From the NCBI RefSeq assembly GCF_011075055.1, contig NW_025401172.1, positions 61,241 to 125,240 of the forward strand: 64,000 bases of DNA. The letters are read 5' to 3'. Of the stretch, positions 1 to 12,352 are shown piece after piece. The notes under the pieces are model-generated. The model was given only the letters and a program-made list of their open reading frames with translations. It made no database searches and was not told the origin of the DNA. The stretch comes from Mangifera indica (Eukaryota > Streptophyta > Magnoliopsida > Sapindales > Anacardiaceae). Made by a program: the position numbers and the translations under genes. How positions within the stretch are numbered: position 1 is the first letter of the stretch; each line of letters starts with the position of its first letter.

Positions 1-111
1 GAAAGAGAAACTCTAAAATTTCTCAATGATACTTTTAGGTTTCCACGGATAGGTATTTAGATTTTACTAACAGATTGAAATTTAGGTTTGGACAACTTAT
101 TGGTTTTTAAA
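1..111. other. AT-rich intergenic sequence
   Basis: No open frame, splice-bounded exon or recognisable repeat end is visible in this short stretch before the first foldback-element copy. Confidence 0.5.
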
Positions 112-440
112 AGGGCCAAAGGACTATTTTCCACCCAAAGTATGTTGTTTTCTTAAGTTTCCTTCCATTAATTTTAAAAATCTTATTACCCACTCATAAG
201 TGGTTAAAATTAATTGAGTTGGTTAGTTATATCATTTCATCTCTTAAATCCTAAAAACTAACAATTTTCTCATAACCCAAGTTTTCAAAAATAGCATTTT
301 CCCCCTAGGGTTTCCAAGTTTTCATATTCAATTTTCCAGTAACGTTTCTTCCCCTCTGGTGACCTTTAGGCAACGTCTCTTCTTCTCTTACCCAGCCTCC
401 TTTCGATGGCCCTCCTCAATGTCTTCGTCTCTAGACATAT
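112..440. mobile_element. Left half of a MULE-like foldback element
   Basis: The stretch opens with the family terminal motif (ggccaaaggactatt, then cacccaaagtatg). It then follows the order seen in complete copies: a 'taagtggttaaaatt' segment, a 'cctaaaaactaacaattt' segment, 'aagttttcaaaaatagcatt', 'ccctagggttt', and a CT-rich centre with cgtctcttctt. The right arm is missing, so this is a truncated copy. The right limit is approximate. Family assignment comes from comparison with the copies at 7716, 17523 and 1382. Confidence 0.7.
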
Positions 441-1381
441 CATATATCAAATTTGTTATTTTGAAATTGGTACACATAGTTTTACTGAAAATATAATATA
501 AAGAAAGGTACAATTGAGAAACTTATGGTATGATTCACCATTTGTTCCATAAGTGAAGCATCTTCATAGAATCATAGGTAAATATGTAGAATTGGGACTA
601 ATCTCAGGCAATATCTTTAAAATTAGAGTATTGATTGAACCAATCATCTTACTGGTTTGTAGTTTAATCAATTCAACCGGATAATCAATCGATTTAACGT
701 ATTACCAAATTATTATATATTTCTTGAATTATATTAAACATTTATCATATTTTTTAAACATAAAACATATAAAATATAATTTCAAATATGTTAATTAAAT
801 AATTAACACTATATTACACAAATAAAGAAAAAAACTAATTACAAATTGTTGGTTTTAAATAGTTTTTTCTGATTCAAACAGTTTATCAAATTTAACCGAA
901 TTTCAAACAAGTCAATATTTGTATATAAAACGGATCAGATTATAAAACCAGATCAAATTATAGACTAATACAGAGTTTAACTGATTGAACTGATCAGTTT
1001 AATCCGATTCTAAAACTCCGTATCTCAAGGCAATTTTCAATAAACAAATATTAACAAGTTTCAAATTTCAATACATCCAACACCGTCTTTTTTTGTCTAT
1101 ATCTATCAAACAACTTAGGTATTTGTAATAGAATAATATTATGTTCATAAATAATTATGTGTTATCATGTAATTAAACAATTGAAAATTAAAGATAAAAC
1201 AATACTCAATCACATAATAATATATCATTATTTATGCATAAAATTGTATATAAAAATTATGCACATAATTTTATTATTTGTAATATCGTCAGTCAATTCA
1301 ACCTGACTTAATCACTATTTTCTGAAGTAAATTCATGCAGCATGAAACCATCAAAGATTGCATACATGATAATTAAAGGAA
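441..1381. other. AT-rich intergenic region with degenerate repeats
   Basis: No gene is supported. An AT-rich block at about 1126-1290 contains a short inverted arrangement (taattatgtgttatcatgt / acataataatatatcattatt). It resembles blocks near 28240-28390 and 29030-29320, so it is probably an AT-rich MITE relic. The block at about 613-1020 is flanked by 'atctcaggcaa' (601) and 'atctcaaggcaa' (1023). That could be an old insertion duplication, but I could not define matching termini. Confidence 0.4.
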
Positions 1382-2062
1382 GGCTAAAGGACTATTTCCC
1401 ATCAAAAGTATCTTCTTATCTCAAGTTTCTACCCCTTAACTTTGAAAATTCTATTTACCGACCTATAGGCGGTTAAAATTAATGGAATTCTAACCCCTTA
1501 AAATTTTATTTCTTTTCTCCCTGAACCTTAAAAACTAATCATTTTCCCCATAGACCAAGTTTTAAAAAATGACATTCCCCATAGAGTTTAGTTTTCAAAC
1601 TCCAACGTCATTGTAGGCAGCCTCTCCCTCCCAAAATTTTCTCTCTCTTTACAATCTCTCTCCTCTCAGTTGAACACCCAATCGATGTCGAATGAAACTG
1701 GTGAGACAAAGATGAGATCTTTTTCGATCGACATTCTAAAGGAGGGGAAAGAGACCACCAAAGCATGATGATGTATCGAGGAATCTTCTCGTTGGCGATG
1801 GTGTCGGGAATTGAAAACTAAACCTTGGGGGTGAAATGTCATTTTTTTAAACTTGACCTAAGAGATAAACTTTTAGTTTTTAAGGTTTTGGAAAAGAGGA
1901 GATTAAATTTTAATTTATTTTTAATATTACAGATAAAATGATGATTTTACTCTTGAAACTAATAAACTTAACCCCTCATAGATAGGTGTTTGAGATTTTC
2001 ATAGTTAAAAAATAGGAACTTGAGAAAGCAAGATACTTTGGGTGGGAGTAAGTCCTTTGACC
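1382..2062. mobile_element. MULE-like foldback element, complete, 681 bp
   Basis: The left end reads ggctaaaggactatttccca and the right end is its inverted counterpart (gtgggagtaagtcctttgacc). The arms stay alignable for roughly 200 bp each, around a CT/GA-rich centre. A perfect 9-bp direct repeat, ttaaaggaa, flanks it at 1373-1381 and 2063-2071. A 9-bp target duplication with long terminal inverted repeats is typical of Mutator-like elements. There is no transposase, so the copy is non-autonomous. Confidence 0.85.
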
Positions 2063-2640
2063 TTAAAGGAAACTGAAGATGCATGAAATGTAACATTACC
2101 TTCATGGCAGCTCTCTGAAACAGATTGCTTCTCTTCTGAATGCAAGAACCTATGGCGATATATAGGTAGAATTGAAGTAAAAGAATTTGTAGAAAATCAG
2201 TCATAGTTTGCCTGGGGAGCTAGCTGTTGAGTGTCCTGTTTGAGACTGAGTTTGCGGGCGGCAATATAATCTTCAGTAGTTGATGATGAAATGAATGAAA
2301 ATCAGTTATCCAAACGCTATTAAATTAATTAAGAAAATACTATTAGGTCATATGCATGGAAGTCCAAACCTCCTCAGAAACCAGTCTTTAATTTGTTCTA
2401 ACTTGTTTAAGTGACCAATCAAACTAGAATTATATGAACATGGTACAAATAATTTGGTAAGGATAAGGTTTTAGATTCCTTGTATGTATCAAGACTGGCT
2501 TGGGGCATGTTGGACCCAAATGTTTTGGATTTTGTCCAATTTGAGACTAGGAAAGCCCTTTGAGCTCAAAGGCATGAGCCCATATTGTTGGCTGTTTTAT
2601 CCACTGGATCCTAAAGAACGCATAGATAACCCACTAAAGC
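2063..2640. other. Intergenic region, nothing recognised
   Basis: An open frame of 66 codons at 2484-2684 has no recognisable domain, no supporting promoter and a composition like its surroundings. I see no gene or defined repeat. Confidence 0.4.
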
Positions 2641-3320
2641 ATAAAGAAAACAAATTCGTTATTTTATCAATAATATTAAAATAATTAAATTTTATCTCAT
2701 TTTGTTCTTTTAATTTGAAAAACTAATATTTTTTTCTTGAATTAAGTTTTAAAAGATTCACTTTTTTCTTCTAAAATCCAGTCACTTTCTCTAGCGATGG
2801 CCAACTGACAGTGGAAGAGTTTTCGTCCAAAGATCAACCTTTGGACAACGATCGTCATCCAAAGAGGATGACCATCATCTAGATCTGGAGGACGAGCATA
2901 GTCTAGATCTAGACGCACTTCGTTGTCCAGATCTGGATGCCCTTCTTTGTCTATTTTAGACGACAAGTGTCGTCAAGCATCGTCCATATTTGGACGACGT
3001 TCGTCACTCTCTCTCTAACCATGTCGTCGCTGGTGGGCGTAGGGAGAGTGAAAAAAATTAGGGATTTAGATGGATAAAAATCACTTTTCAAAGTTTAGGT
3101 ATGGGGTAAAAGTTAATTTTTAAAATCGGAGTAGGAAAATTCGATAAAATTATATAATTTGAATATAAACTATAAAATAATGATTTTACTCTTATATTTA
3201 ATAGAAAATTTAACGGTTGTTTAGAGATATGTGAGTGTTTAAGTTTTTTATCAAGTGTAAGTATATTTTTGAGATTGCGCTAAAACTTAGGTGGGGATAG
3301 TCCTCTTCCCTATATATAGC
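2641..3320. mobile_element. Degenerate MULE-like foldback element
   Basis: The stretch has the internal landmarks of the family: 'ttgaaaaactaatattttt', 'aagttttaaaagattcac', and a centre rich in gacgatcgtc-type words. It then carries the inverted landmarks 'cacttttcaaagttta' and 'gataaaatta'. It ends in a worn right terminus (aacttaggtggggatagtcct). The left terminus is not recognisable and no target duplication could be found. The ends given are approximate. Confidence 0.5.
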
Positions 3321-4772
3321 CTATTCTACTGCCCAAGGTGAAGTAGATGTGCTGCCAAGCGGTAAATGTTGCAGTTCAAAGTCCACCGCCCAAGGTCCAA
3401 CGCCCATCTTCATTTAATGCTATTGTCCACATTTTCTTTTACGTGGTAGAAAATCACCATTTATAACAAACATACATATATATTTTTTATTTTTATGAAT
3501 ATATTTGTGTGGCTTCAAATAATATATTTCCTGGATCTAATTAGTTGTGTTTGCATATATTTTGTGGACATATGTGCTTTCAGAATAAATACTAATATAT
3601 TAATAATATAATTAAATATTATTTTATTTTTAATATATATTATTTTAAATACACATATTTTTATTAGATATAAAAATCCGAATGTTATTGGATAAATATG
3701 TTCAGATTTATCTATAAATGCAGACTTCAAATCAATCATGAATAACAAAAAAAGAGCAAGTTACCAATTCCTTCAAAGCTGAAGGGTGCACGACACTCAC
3801 TCTTAGCCGTTCCTTGAAAGTTGAAACAATTGTCTAATGGACAAATTTCAGTTAATTGTCTAATGTTTCAAAGACATGTACTTGATTAATTGACCTTCTA
3901 TTCCGCCTTTCTGCTTGCAACAGCAAACCTACTCTAAAGATACGGCAATAATAAATCTTAGATAGATAATTTAAATGATAAAAGAAGAGATTTTATATAT
4001 AAAAAATTATAAGTTAAAAGTCTCTTTCGATGAGTTCAGTAGTTGTAAAGTCAATCATTACACTTAGAGTTTATTTTATTTGATAAAATTGATTCGATCT
4101 TTAAAATGATACTCCAATTTGGATAAGGTTTCTTATTACCAAGAAAAATCCTAGATGGATAGAAAACTTCGTCCGATAGATTTTGCTCTTAATCCAAACT
4201 TTAAGCATATGAAAACCCTATTTCATGATTATCAATTTGTGTAATTAATTTAAGATGCTCTTGGAGTATAAATTAAATTATCATATCCAAATCCCAAGTC
4301 TCTTCCAAATTTACTAGCACGTCAAGCCATATTCCTCTATGCACGCTAACACCAACTCTTCCAACACAACACAAAATCACTCTGATTTTGTAACCAAATG
4401 ACTTGTCCATTATACAAAAGTTATCAAATAAAACTCCTCAGATGTCGCATGGGTCAAGTTGACTCACTTCTCAGCATGAAGCACGGGAAAATGACCTGGC
4501 CTGACCCACAATTGGAACGGTCAACCTAGACACAAGGCTCATGGGTTGGCCCAACCTATCCTATTTATGTTTTCCTAATTATTTAAAAAATTAATTAATT
4601 AAATAATGATTATAATATAAAAAATTATTTCTGTATTAAAATTAATGAGCTGACTTAACCCTATATATAGAGTCGGGTCATAGATCTTATACTTTCTATG
4701 GGTTAATCTATTTATAAGGTCTGTTATTTTGTAAACCTTAGATCTGACCTGACCCATAGACCCTATTGGCAC

Positions 4773-4775
<3 letters not shown>
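3321..4775. other. AT-rich intergenic region, no gene seen
   Basis: No coding exon or RNA gene is recognisable. The stretch 4440-4775 contains repeated 'tgacctgaccca / gggtcaggtt' type words in both orientations, typical of a worn repeat, and leads into a TA microsatellite. Confidence 0.4.

Positions 4776-4842
<67 letters not shown>
4776..4842. repeat. (TA)n microsatellite
   Basis: An almost pure TA run of about 66 bp. It has no coding meaning. Such runs are length-variable and prone to assembly error. Confidence 0.95.
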
Positions 4843-4846
<4 letters not shown>

Positions 4847-5920
4847 CATTGATCGGTAACTTGAATATATCAAAATATGAAGAACTTATATTTCTAGTAT
4901 ATTCACCTATCTGAATAATATATGAATTTATACTTATTATATATCTTATATAAGAAAATATAAATCAATATACAATAATATAAAAAGGGAAAAATATATT
5001 TAAACCTAAGAAATAATATATTTGAAAATATTTTGATAGAATAAATGTAGATAATGACCAAGTATTTACAACATTTCTCTTAACATAAGAGTTAAAAAAT
5101 TGATTTACACAAAAATGTCATAAAGTTAGAATATTATGTCACCCTTAATTATTTCACTTTACATTATTATCGTCTTATCCCAAATCAATAGAATTCCAAA
5201 TTATCCCTTTGCATATCATATTTGTCATCAAAACTTTTCTTCCCCTTTCACTTTCACTCTCTTTTTTAAGCAAATTTTGCCATTCTATTAAGTTTGTGGT
5301 GGTGAATTTGGGTTTAGGTTCTATTAAGTTTGTGATGAGTTTGGGTTTGGATGTGTGGCATTCGTAGTTTGTAGTGAATTTGGGTTCGGATCAGTGACTT
5401 TCGTAATAGCTAAAGTTTTAAAATTTGAATTGCGGGGATTAAATTACAAGTTTTCAAACATGTAAAAAAGTAGATTAGTTTATCTTATATGTGAAAAATT
5501 GTTTTAAAGTCAAACCTTGGATGGGAAATTATATAACTCTCAAATTTAATACGAACATGGAGGTGAAATGTGACTACACATCGCATTCCGTAAAAGGCAA
5601 GGGCCGAATTAAAGCAAAGCAACGTAAAACACATTCTTTTAAGGAACAAAGTAGAAGCAATGACACCCCACGTACCTGTAGAGTAGTACCAAAAAAATAA
5701 GAAGGGGATCATCCCTCCCTACATGCAAGCTTAATAAAAGCACACCAAATCAGAGCCAACCAAGCCCAAAATAGGTGGCAAGTAACAGCGTCAGCCTTTC
5801 CTTTTGTTCTGACTTTTCTTTACGAATAGGACACCATGTTCTTGCCAGTATTCACCCTGACTTTCCTCTTCAAACAGAATATTATTCAATATTATCATCC
5901 CATTACTTGTCTGTCTGTCA
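4843..5920. other. Intergenic region upstream of the germin-like gene
   Basis: No exon is recognised. Two overlapping open frames at about 5485-5712 on opposite strands are short and featureless. The last few hundred bases should include the promoter of the germin-like gene. Confidence 0.4.
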
Positions 5921-5921
5921 C

Positions 5922-5928
5922 TATATAT
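5922..5928 (+). promoter_or_regulatory. TATA box of the germin-like gene
   Basis: The motif tatatat within 'cactatatatgcgtcac' lies about 145 bp before the ATG at 6072. Transcription would start near 5955, giving a CT-rich leader of about 115 nt. The position is inferred from motif and spacing only. Confidence 0.6.
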
Positions 5929-6071
5929 GCGTCACGCTGTCATCCTTTTTCTTTCATTCTTCAATTTTCAATCCAACTTTTCTTTTACTCTTATCTTGAT
6001 TGCTTCTCTTTTTCTTTCTCCTGTATCAACAACAATAATTTATAGGAACTGCTACCAAGCACAAAAGAGAT

Positions 6072-6920
6072 ATGGCTGCTGCTCTTGTGACTCTCTTTGT
6101 CTTGACTTTTGCTGTGGCCTTGTCAATCACTGTTGCAGATCCTGATTTGCTTCAAGATATTTGCGTCGCCGACCTCAATTCCGGTAAACTTCTTGTTCTT
6201 CTTACTTGATTTGTGTTCTTCATGTTCATAATTTTCATTGACCTCACTTGCTCCTTAGCTCCATATTACAATTGGGACCTCTCAAAATCACTTCTTCTTT
6301 TAGCTTTCAGTAATTTCATTGTAGGTGGTAGATATAATCTCTCTTTTTGTTGTTTCTTTTTCCTGAATTGACGAATATCAACAGCTACGAAAGTCAATGG
6401 ATTCCCCTGCAAGGAAAATCCAACAGAAGAAGATTTCTTCTCAGACATTTTGGCCAACCCAGGAAGCACAAACAACAGCTTGGGTTCCCTTGCGACAGCA
6501 GCCAATGTTCAGAAAATCCCAGGTCTAAACACTCTTGGTGTCTCACTTTCCCGCATTGACTATGCCCCAGGTGGCCTTAACCCACCTCACACTCATCCTC
6601 GCGCCACCGAAATGGTGTTTGTCCTGAAGGGTGAACTCACCGTTGGCTTCATAACAACTGCCAACAAGCTCTTCACAAAGGTCATCAAGAAGGGTGAAAC
6701 TTTTGTGTTTCCAAGAGGGCTGGTGCATTTTCAGAAGAACAATGGAGATGTGTCTGCTGCTGTTATTGCTGCTTTTAACAGCCAGTTTCCAGGTACTCAA
6801 TCCATTGCTCTCACATTGTTTACTGCACAGCCAACAGTGCCTGACAATGTCTTGACCAAGGCTTTCCAAATTGGCACCAAGCAAGTTGAGAAAATTAAGT
6901 CCAGACTTGCTCCCAAGTAG
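6072..6920 (+). CDS. Germin-like protein (cupin), 2 exons
   Basis: Secreted, apoplastic cupin of the germin-like family. Members bind Mn and act as oxalate oxidase, superoxide dismutase or structural wall proteins; which applies here is unknown. Exons are 6072-6183 and 6385-6920, joined at a GT..AG intron of 201 bp. The join makes a GCT codon and restores a continuous frame of 215 residues, the usual family length. Residues 1-22 are a hydrophobic signal peptide ending near VA/DPD. Cys31 and Cys46 match the conserved disulfide pair. Germin box 1 contains His106, His108 and Glu113, and box 2 (FPRGLVHFQKN) contains His152, so all four metal ligands are present. Asn67-Asn68-Ser69 is a glycosylation sequon. 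The gene stands alone among transposon relics. It appears intact. Confidence 0.95.
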
Positions 6921-7041
6921 AGAATGAGGATTAATTAACCATTTCTATCAATGATACATTGCATTATACTTGGGCTTGTTTCAGTTTGTGACATCAAATT
7001 GGGTGGAGTTTGTATTTCTATTTCAATCTCTGTTCTTTCAT

Positions 7042-7047
7042 AATAAA
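7042..7047 (+). terminator. Poly(A) signal of the germin-like gene
   Basis: An aataaa hexamer lies 122 bp past the stop codon at 6920, in a T-rich context (ttctttcataataaaacac). This is a normal position for a plant near-upstream element. Cleavage would follow shortly downstream. Confidence 0.6.
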
Positions 7048-7059
7048 ACACATGCTCTG

Positions 7060-7715
7060 TTTCCTGATTCAATGTATGTTATAAATCTTTCTAATGTGTG
7101 ATAACATTAATTATAATTTTGATTTAATAAAATCGAGATAAACTCAATATTAATATGGATATAGGATATTATGGTGGGTCTTAAGGTTTATTAGATCTTT
7201 GATGAGGTCCAATAACCAAGTATATTTGTTAGGTTTTCCCTCCGAAACTCATACAATATAACTTTACTAATTAAAAGTAGTCATTTAGGAAAAGTTTCAT
7301 AGCAAAAGATCAATCATTTCAATATAGGTAATCTCCATAGTGTAATAAATTCATATTGCATAAAGTTTTCAATTCAATATTTTATATTTTATACATAAAT
7401 CTTATAAAACTAAGATGGTATGAATTTATTTCGTTTATGCAAAATAAATTTTACATAAATATGTCGTAAGCAAATGTTTGATTTAAAGATCTTCCGTTGT
7501 AATCATAAATTTGAAAAAATTAAAAGTAGAGGATAATCATGATGGGTTAGATTAGTCTATACTACCATAAATTTAGGACTTAATGAAAAATCCAAACATG
7601 ATTAAATATTTAATCTTCTCAAATGGTAATTATGATAATGTGGGCCTATTGAAAGCAATCCTAAAATATCTTGAAAAAGATTAGTTGGGATATTAAATCA
7701 AAGTCATTAAATATA
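7060..7715. other. AT-rich intergenic region, nothing recognised
   Basis: No coding exon, RNA gene or repeat terminus could be recognised before the foldback element at 7716. Confidence 0.4.
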
Positions 7716-8514
7716 GGCCAAAGGACTTATTCCCACCCAAGGTTTAAACCATTCTCAAATACACACATATGGGATTTCAAAAACCTAAACACTTTCTTAT
7801 GGGATGTTAAACTTAACCAAAATAGTTAGTTATAAAGGATAAAATCGTTATTTTATTACTAAAACCCTAAAAGTTTATATCATTTTCCCTTAGGATTAAG
7901 TTTTGAAAAATTCACTCTTCCTTTTAGGTTTTTTCTTCTTTCTCTGGTGATCGAAATTCATTTCTACTGTCAGTCGACCTTCCCACCATCTTCTCTTATT
8001 GTTGGTCTTCCCACTGTAGTAGTTTTGTTGGACGAAGGCGAATTGTCTTTGTCCGACAAAGAGACAAAAATGATTCATCATCTTTGTCTTTTCAACTGAA
8101 GGAAGACGATTCATCTTCATCCACCCAACGAATTGACATCAAACGAATCTTCTGATGACAATCCAATGGTTGGACAAAAACAATTCATCTTTGTTTAACG
8201 AAACTGCTATAGTGGGAAGACTGACAACGAGAGAAAAAGATGACGAGAAGGCCAGTTGATGACGAAAATGGATTTCGATTGCCCGAGAAAGAAGAAAAAA
8301 CCGTAACCGGAAATATGAATTTTTCAAACTTTTGGGTCAAGGGAAAATGATATAAACTTTTAAGATTTTAGGGTTTAATGATAAAATAATGATTTTATCC
8401 CTTATAACAAATGGTTTTAATTAAATTTAATAGTTTATAAATGGATGTTTAAGTTTTTAAAACCCCCTAGGTGTGTGCGGAGGCATACGCTAAACCTTGG
8501 GTGGGCTTTTGGCC
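7716..8514. mobile_element. MULE-like foldback element, complete, 799 bp
   Basis: It starts ggccaaaggacttattccca and ends gtgggcttttggcc, with arms alignable over more than 200 bp. The centre is rich in gacgaag / cttcgtc words. A perfect 9-bp target duplication, ttaaatata, lies at 7707-7715 and 8515-8523. There is no transposase. The open frames inside (7896-8120 and 8139-8327) run through both arms of the palindrome and are not taken as genes. Confidence 0.88.
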
Positions 8515-8932
8515 TTAAATATATAACATATACTACCTTGCAAAGCCAGCAATCAAACATGGACCAACTAATCTTCTAATGCAGAATAGAGATGAATTTC
8601 TTTTACTTTACTTAGTTATCTTTTCTTTTTGATTTCTCAATCAAAGAATTTTATAAAATTTCTACCATATGAAGTAAAAAAAATCTCGATATTATAGTAC
8701 AAGCTGATATGGCATTACTCTCTATCAAACATAGAAAAACAATTAAGTTACCATTTCTTTTTGCCTTCTAGTGATCTGTCTGGCTCTTTTCCCTTGTCCC
8801 CAACCAATAAAGCAGACCTATGCTTATGGTAAATATGATAATTGTAACTTTACAGGGCAGCACGACACAATCATAGCTATGATGATAATGATATAATTAT
8901 AACTGTACAACTACACCGTAACATAGTCAATA

Positions 8933-9417
8933 GAGGTGTGCATCACCCAGTTTAGTTGAGTGAGAAAATTTTTTCAAATCAAACTGAAAAAACGATTTGA
9001 AAAATTTTTCAGATCATTGTAAGTTTTAAATTAAATCAAATTAAATTAAAAAAATACGATTTAGATTATGATTTGAATATATTAAAATTATTCACTTTTA
9101 AATATATATTATTTAATAAAATTAATTGAACGATAGTTTTATAGAATAAAATATAAATATGAAATATATATACAATACATATGTAAAAAAATGATAAAAC
9201 AAATATAAAAATAACAAGTTGTACATCTAAATTTTTATTGAAAAATTATATTATATTATATTATATTATATTATATATATCTTTTTTTCAAATATGATTT
9301 ACGGTTTGGTTCAGTTTGAAAATCGTCCAAACCATTTAACAAACCAAACTAAATTAAATCATAATTTTTAAGTGGTTTGGTTTGGTTTTATGGTTTTAAT
9401 CGAATTCCGCACACCCC
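8933..9417. mobile_element. Candidate hAT-like MITE
   Basis: The termini gaggtgtgc and gcacacccc are inverted relative to each other. The interior is very AT-rich with 'aaaccaaac / gtttggttt' words near the ends. The flanks contain agtcaata (8925-8932) and agtcgata (9422-9429), matching at 7 of 8 positions but offset by 4 bases from the right end. An 8-bp duplication would suit hAT elements. The assignment is tentative. Confidence 0.45.
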
Positions 9418-9420
9418 AAA

Positions 9421-9879
9421 TAGTCGATACATATTATGTAAATTGTGGCAACAAATTTAACAATGCTTCGATCGATTCTCAGCAGGAACATTGTCAAGTT
9501 AATTGTCCAATATTTTAATTCATGAATGCTAGGCTATTTCTCTCAATCAAATACCCAGAAATCCTTGAGGGACTCAACCTTGGCAAACGTCAGTCTCAGG
9601 ATTTTACCATAAAAAAATGATGGAAAAGGTTCACTTTCACACTTCTTATCCTTAAATTGATTCTCAGAATTCAAATTTTACGAACTAAATTTTTATTAGC
9701 CGGGGTACTTAGCACCCAGGATAAATTTAAAGCCATAACTTCAGGCACAACAAAAATTTACCTTAATTTCTGCAAGACATGTATGCCTCTGTTCACTCAT
9801 AGCACACACGTCATAACGTGGCAAACCATGATTACTTGGGTGCACAAATCTTAATTTTGAGAAAAAATGTTCAATTCTC
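9421..9879. other. Intergenic region, nothing recognised
   Basis: The open frame at 9657-9854 (65 codons) has no recognisable feature. This stretch may be the continuation of the decayed retrotransposon that lies next to it on the minus strand. Confidence 0.35.
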
Positions 9880-10684
9880 AATCAATACATGAAGTAAAGA
9901 CTTGGTCTTTCTTTTCTTGTTAGCAAAGAAGGTATTGTGGCATTTGCTCCGATGGTCAGATTTACCACATTTAAAACAAACTACCTTACCTTTGCTATCT
10001 GCTCCATTAGTAGGGTTCATTGTGTTCTAAGGTACTGGATGAGATTCGGAATTTAGCTTAGCCATAACCTTACTTCTTTCTTCCTCTCTTTTCATATTGG
10101 CTTTGACCAATGTAGTCATTTTGATGTGTACATCAACATTTAACATCATTCTTAGCAAACCTTCCGTGGATTTTATCTTATGATCCTGTAGAATGTTTAT
10201 AATAAACTTAGTATAAGATTCAAGTAGAGATGAAACAACAAGGTCGAATGTTATGTTTTTTGTCATACGTGAGCTTTTTTGTCACAAGTGAGCTAAGAGA
10301 TTTGATCCTCTTGATCAATTTAATTATCTTAAACATGTGAGTTCTAATCTCCACTTTATGAGTAAGGATTTCCTTCGTTGTTTCATAACGCTCTAGATGA
10401 GTATGATCCCAAAAAATCTTATGCAAATGATCAATTATGTCTTTATCAGTCAAATCGTTAGTTTGCATATCATGAGTCAACAAAGTCAATATGATGTTTA
10501 ATGCATGTTTTGCATCATCTTCATGTTTTTCAGAAGCATTAAATTCCTTGATTGTGATGTCATGTTTGGGCTCAGCAAGTAAATCCTCCACAACAAACAT
10601 ACAATATTTTCTTCTCTTTTTGTACAGTTTGAAGATGTCAATACTAGTCCAAATACTTTGCGTCCAACCCAAATTTGTTTTCAA
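9880..10684 (-). pseudogene. Decayed copia-type gag polyprotein
   Basis: Read on the minus strand, this is the gag part of a copia-type LTR retrotransposon. The first open piece (10684-10220) resembles the UBN2 gag region. A frameshift near 10240-10262 moves the frame to the next piece (to 10027), which has the typical 'L..SSLLESYTKF' segment. An in-frame TAG follows. Beyond it the same frame contains a zinc knuckle at 9978-9940 (CFKCGKSDHRSKC, one residue short of the usual Cx2Cx4Hx4C spacing). The shift and stop make it non-functional. Protease, integrase and reverse transcriptase were not found downstream. It fits directly after the LTR-like block at 11050-12352. Confidence 0.75.
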
Positions 10685-10699
10685 ATATCTTTTGAAAAA

Positions 10700-11049
10700 C
10701 TAGGTCATCGGTCAAATCCATTCTACGAAACAAAAGTTAAAAAAAAAAAATTATGAGAGCCTATCTTATCCCAACAACAACCCTCAATATGTGCAACGAC
10801 GCATAATGAAGGTGATTTAGCATGACAATGCAAGATCGAGGCACACAATCAATTGATTTTCACAACTTGCATTTAACAATTTGACAACACATTTATGTTG
10901 ATTTATATCAAATGAGCCTACAACAATACACTCATCAATCGTTACAAGATTACACAAATTCAAACTCAAAATAAGAACATACTTATTCAATTGAATTCAT
11001 GGAATTGCATAATAAAATTTGTATGATAATCACTTGAATGTGGCTCCCC
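10700..11049 (-). mobile_element. Leader region between LTR and gag of the copia remnant
   Basis: Non-coding, AT-rich sequence that by position is the untranslated leader of the element. Near 11043-11068 the minus strand reads 'agaacccaataggggagcca'. I interpret this as a worn LTR end plus a damaged primer-binding site of the usual 'tggtatcagagcc' type. This is inference. Confidence 0.4.
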
Positions 11050-12352
11050 TATTGGGTTCTATGACACACGAAACGCAACAAAGGTTGAATTTAAATTTTT
11101 TAAAACACACAATCAAAATCATACCTCAGTATCCATATGAAGCTTAAATGTGCACAAATTATTACTAGGAGGTTTGTGCACGAGCAGGTGTTTCAGAGGC
11201 ATGAGTGTGCACTCTCTCTCTTTGTATATAAAAACTTGTGAAATTATGAAATCGCGTCTATTTATGTAGATGTTATGCATGATCGTTCATCAAAATGCAT
11301 GACCGCACATCATTCTTATCTATATCTTGTACAATTCATGATATAATCAAATTTTAGGGTGGATAAGGATCATGGATAATCCTTATCCAAGGATCATGGA
11401 TGTTTGAGCATAACATGATCCATGCATAGTCGTACATAACCCAAAATAATCGATTTGGGTTTTATCCTCATCCAAGTGAAAAAATGCCCAACTTTCAGAA
11501 TAATTATTTCATTCAAACATCTCAGGATTATTACATTTTGGTCCCTAGGTGTTATAAGTTGCACTTTTAGTCCAAAGACATCTCAAACTTGAAATCGTCC
11601 ATCTAGATACCAGACCGAATTCATCTTAAATAATCTTATGTCTCCAAATTTTGATAAACTCCTATTATGAATGATCCATAGACTCTTCGTTAAGGTGATA
11701 GTGAATGGATTCATAGCGAGCTCTCAACCCAACAACCATCCACACACAGACCAAGATTGACTTCTAGTAAGACATCATGACAACCCGACTAATGAAGTGT
11801 TAGTGATTAACTCTAAACCTATCAATAATACAGTTACTCGTATAGTTTGATTATTTTATCGTACAATATTTCTTCAAGTTTGAGATATAGATTTAGTGTA
11901 TACCTCAAGGTACCCTCGTTATGTATAGACTAAAGTCTGTATCAATGTCTCTGCAATATTGGATTGAGTAATGACACAATCCTACTGAGATCATAGATTT
12001 TATTGGTTGTCAATGCCAATCATTATGGCCTATCAGAGATATTCGCTTTTATGCTCAGAAGTGATAAATATTTTATTGATTTATTATAGTCTTCGAACAT
12101 ATCTCGATATGATAAATTACCATCTTTCTGACAACCTTCTATAAAAAGTACATTAGGTTGGTGTTAAACTATACTGATTCTTGTACAAGATAGTCTGATG
12201 ACCTCAAGTTTAAGGACCACATGTACTTTTGTTTGCTAAGAAGATTTATTTCATAGACATTAAAGTAATCATTTATATAAAATCTTCTTGGCAGGTTTAG
12301 CTAGTGGACACATCTACAATGTATATTCATATATTGTACCAAACTGTCAACA
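11050..12352 (-). mobile_element. Copia-type long terminal repeat (5' LTR remnant)
   Basis: On the minus strand the block begins TGTTGACAGTTTGGTACAA (at 12352) and runs to about 11050, where the decayed primer-binding site and gag follow in the expected order. It includes a possible TATA (tttatatacaaagag, near 11224-11238). Its first several hundred bases run parallel, with many mismatches, to the plus-strand block starting at 37349, which supports a dispersed LTR family. The inner boundary is approximate. Confidence 0.55.

Noticed and set aside
6543..6884. A 113-codon minus-strand frame
   Set aside because: Antisense shadow of the second exon of the germin-like gene.
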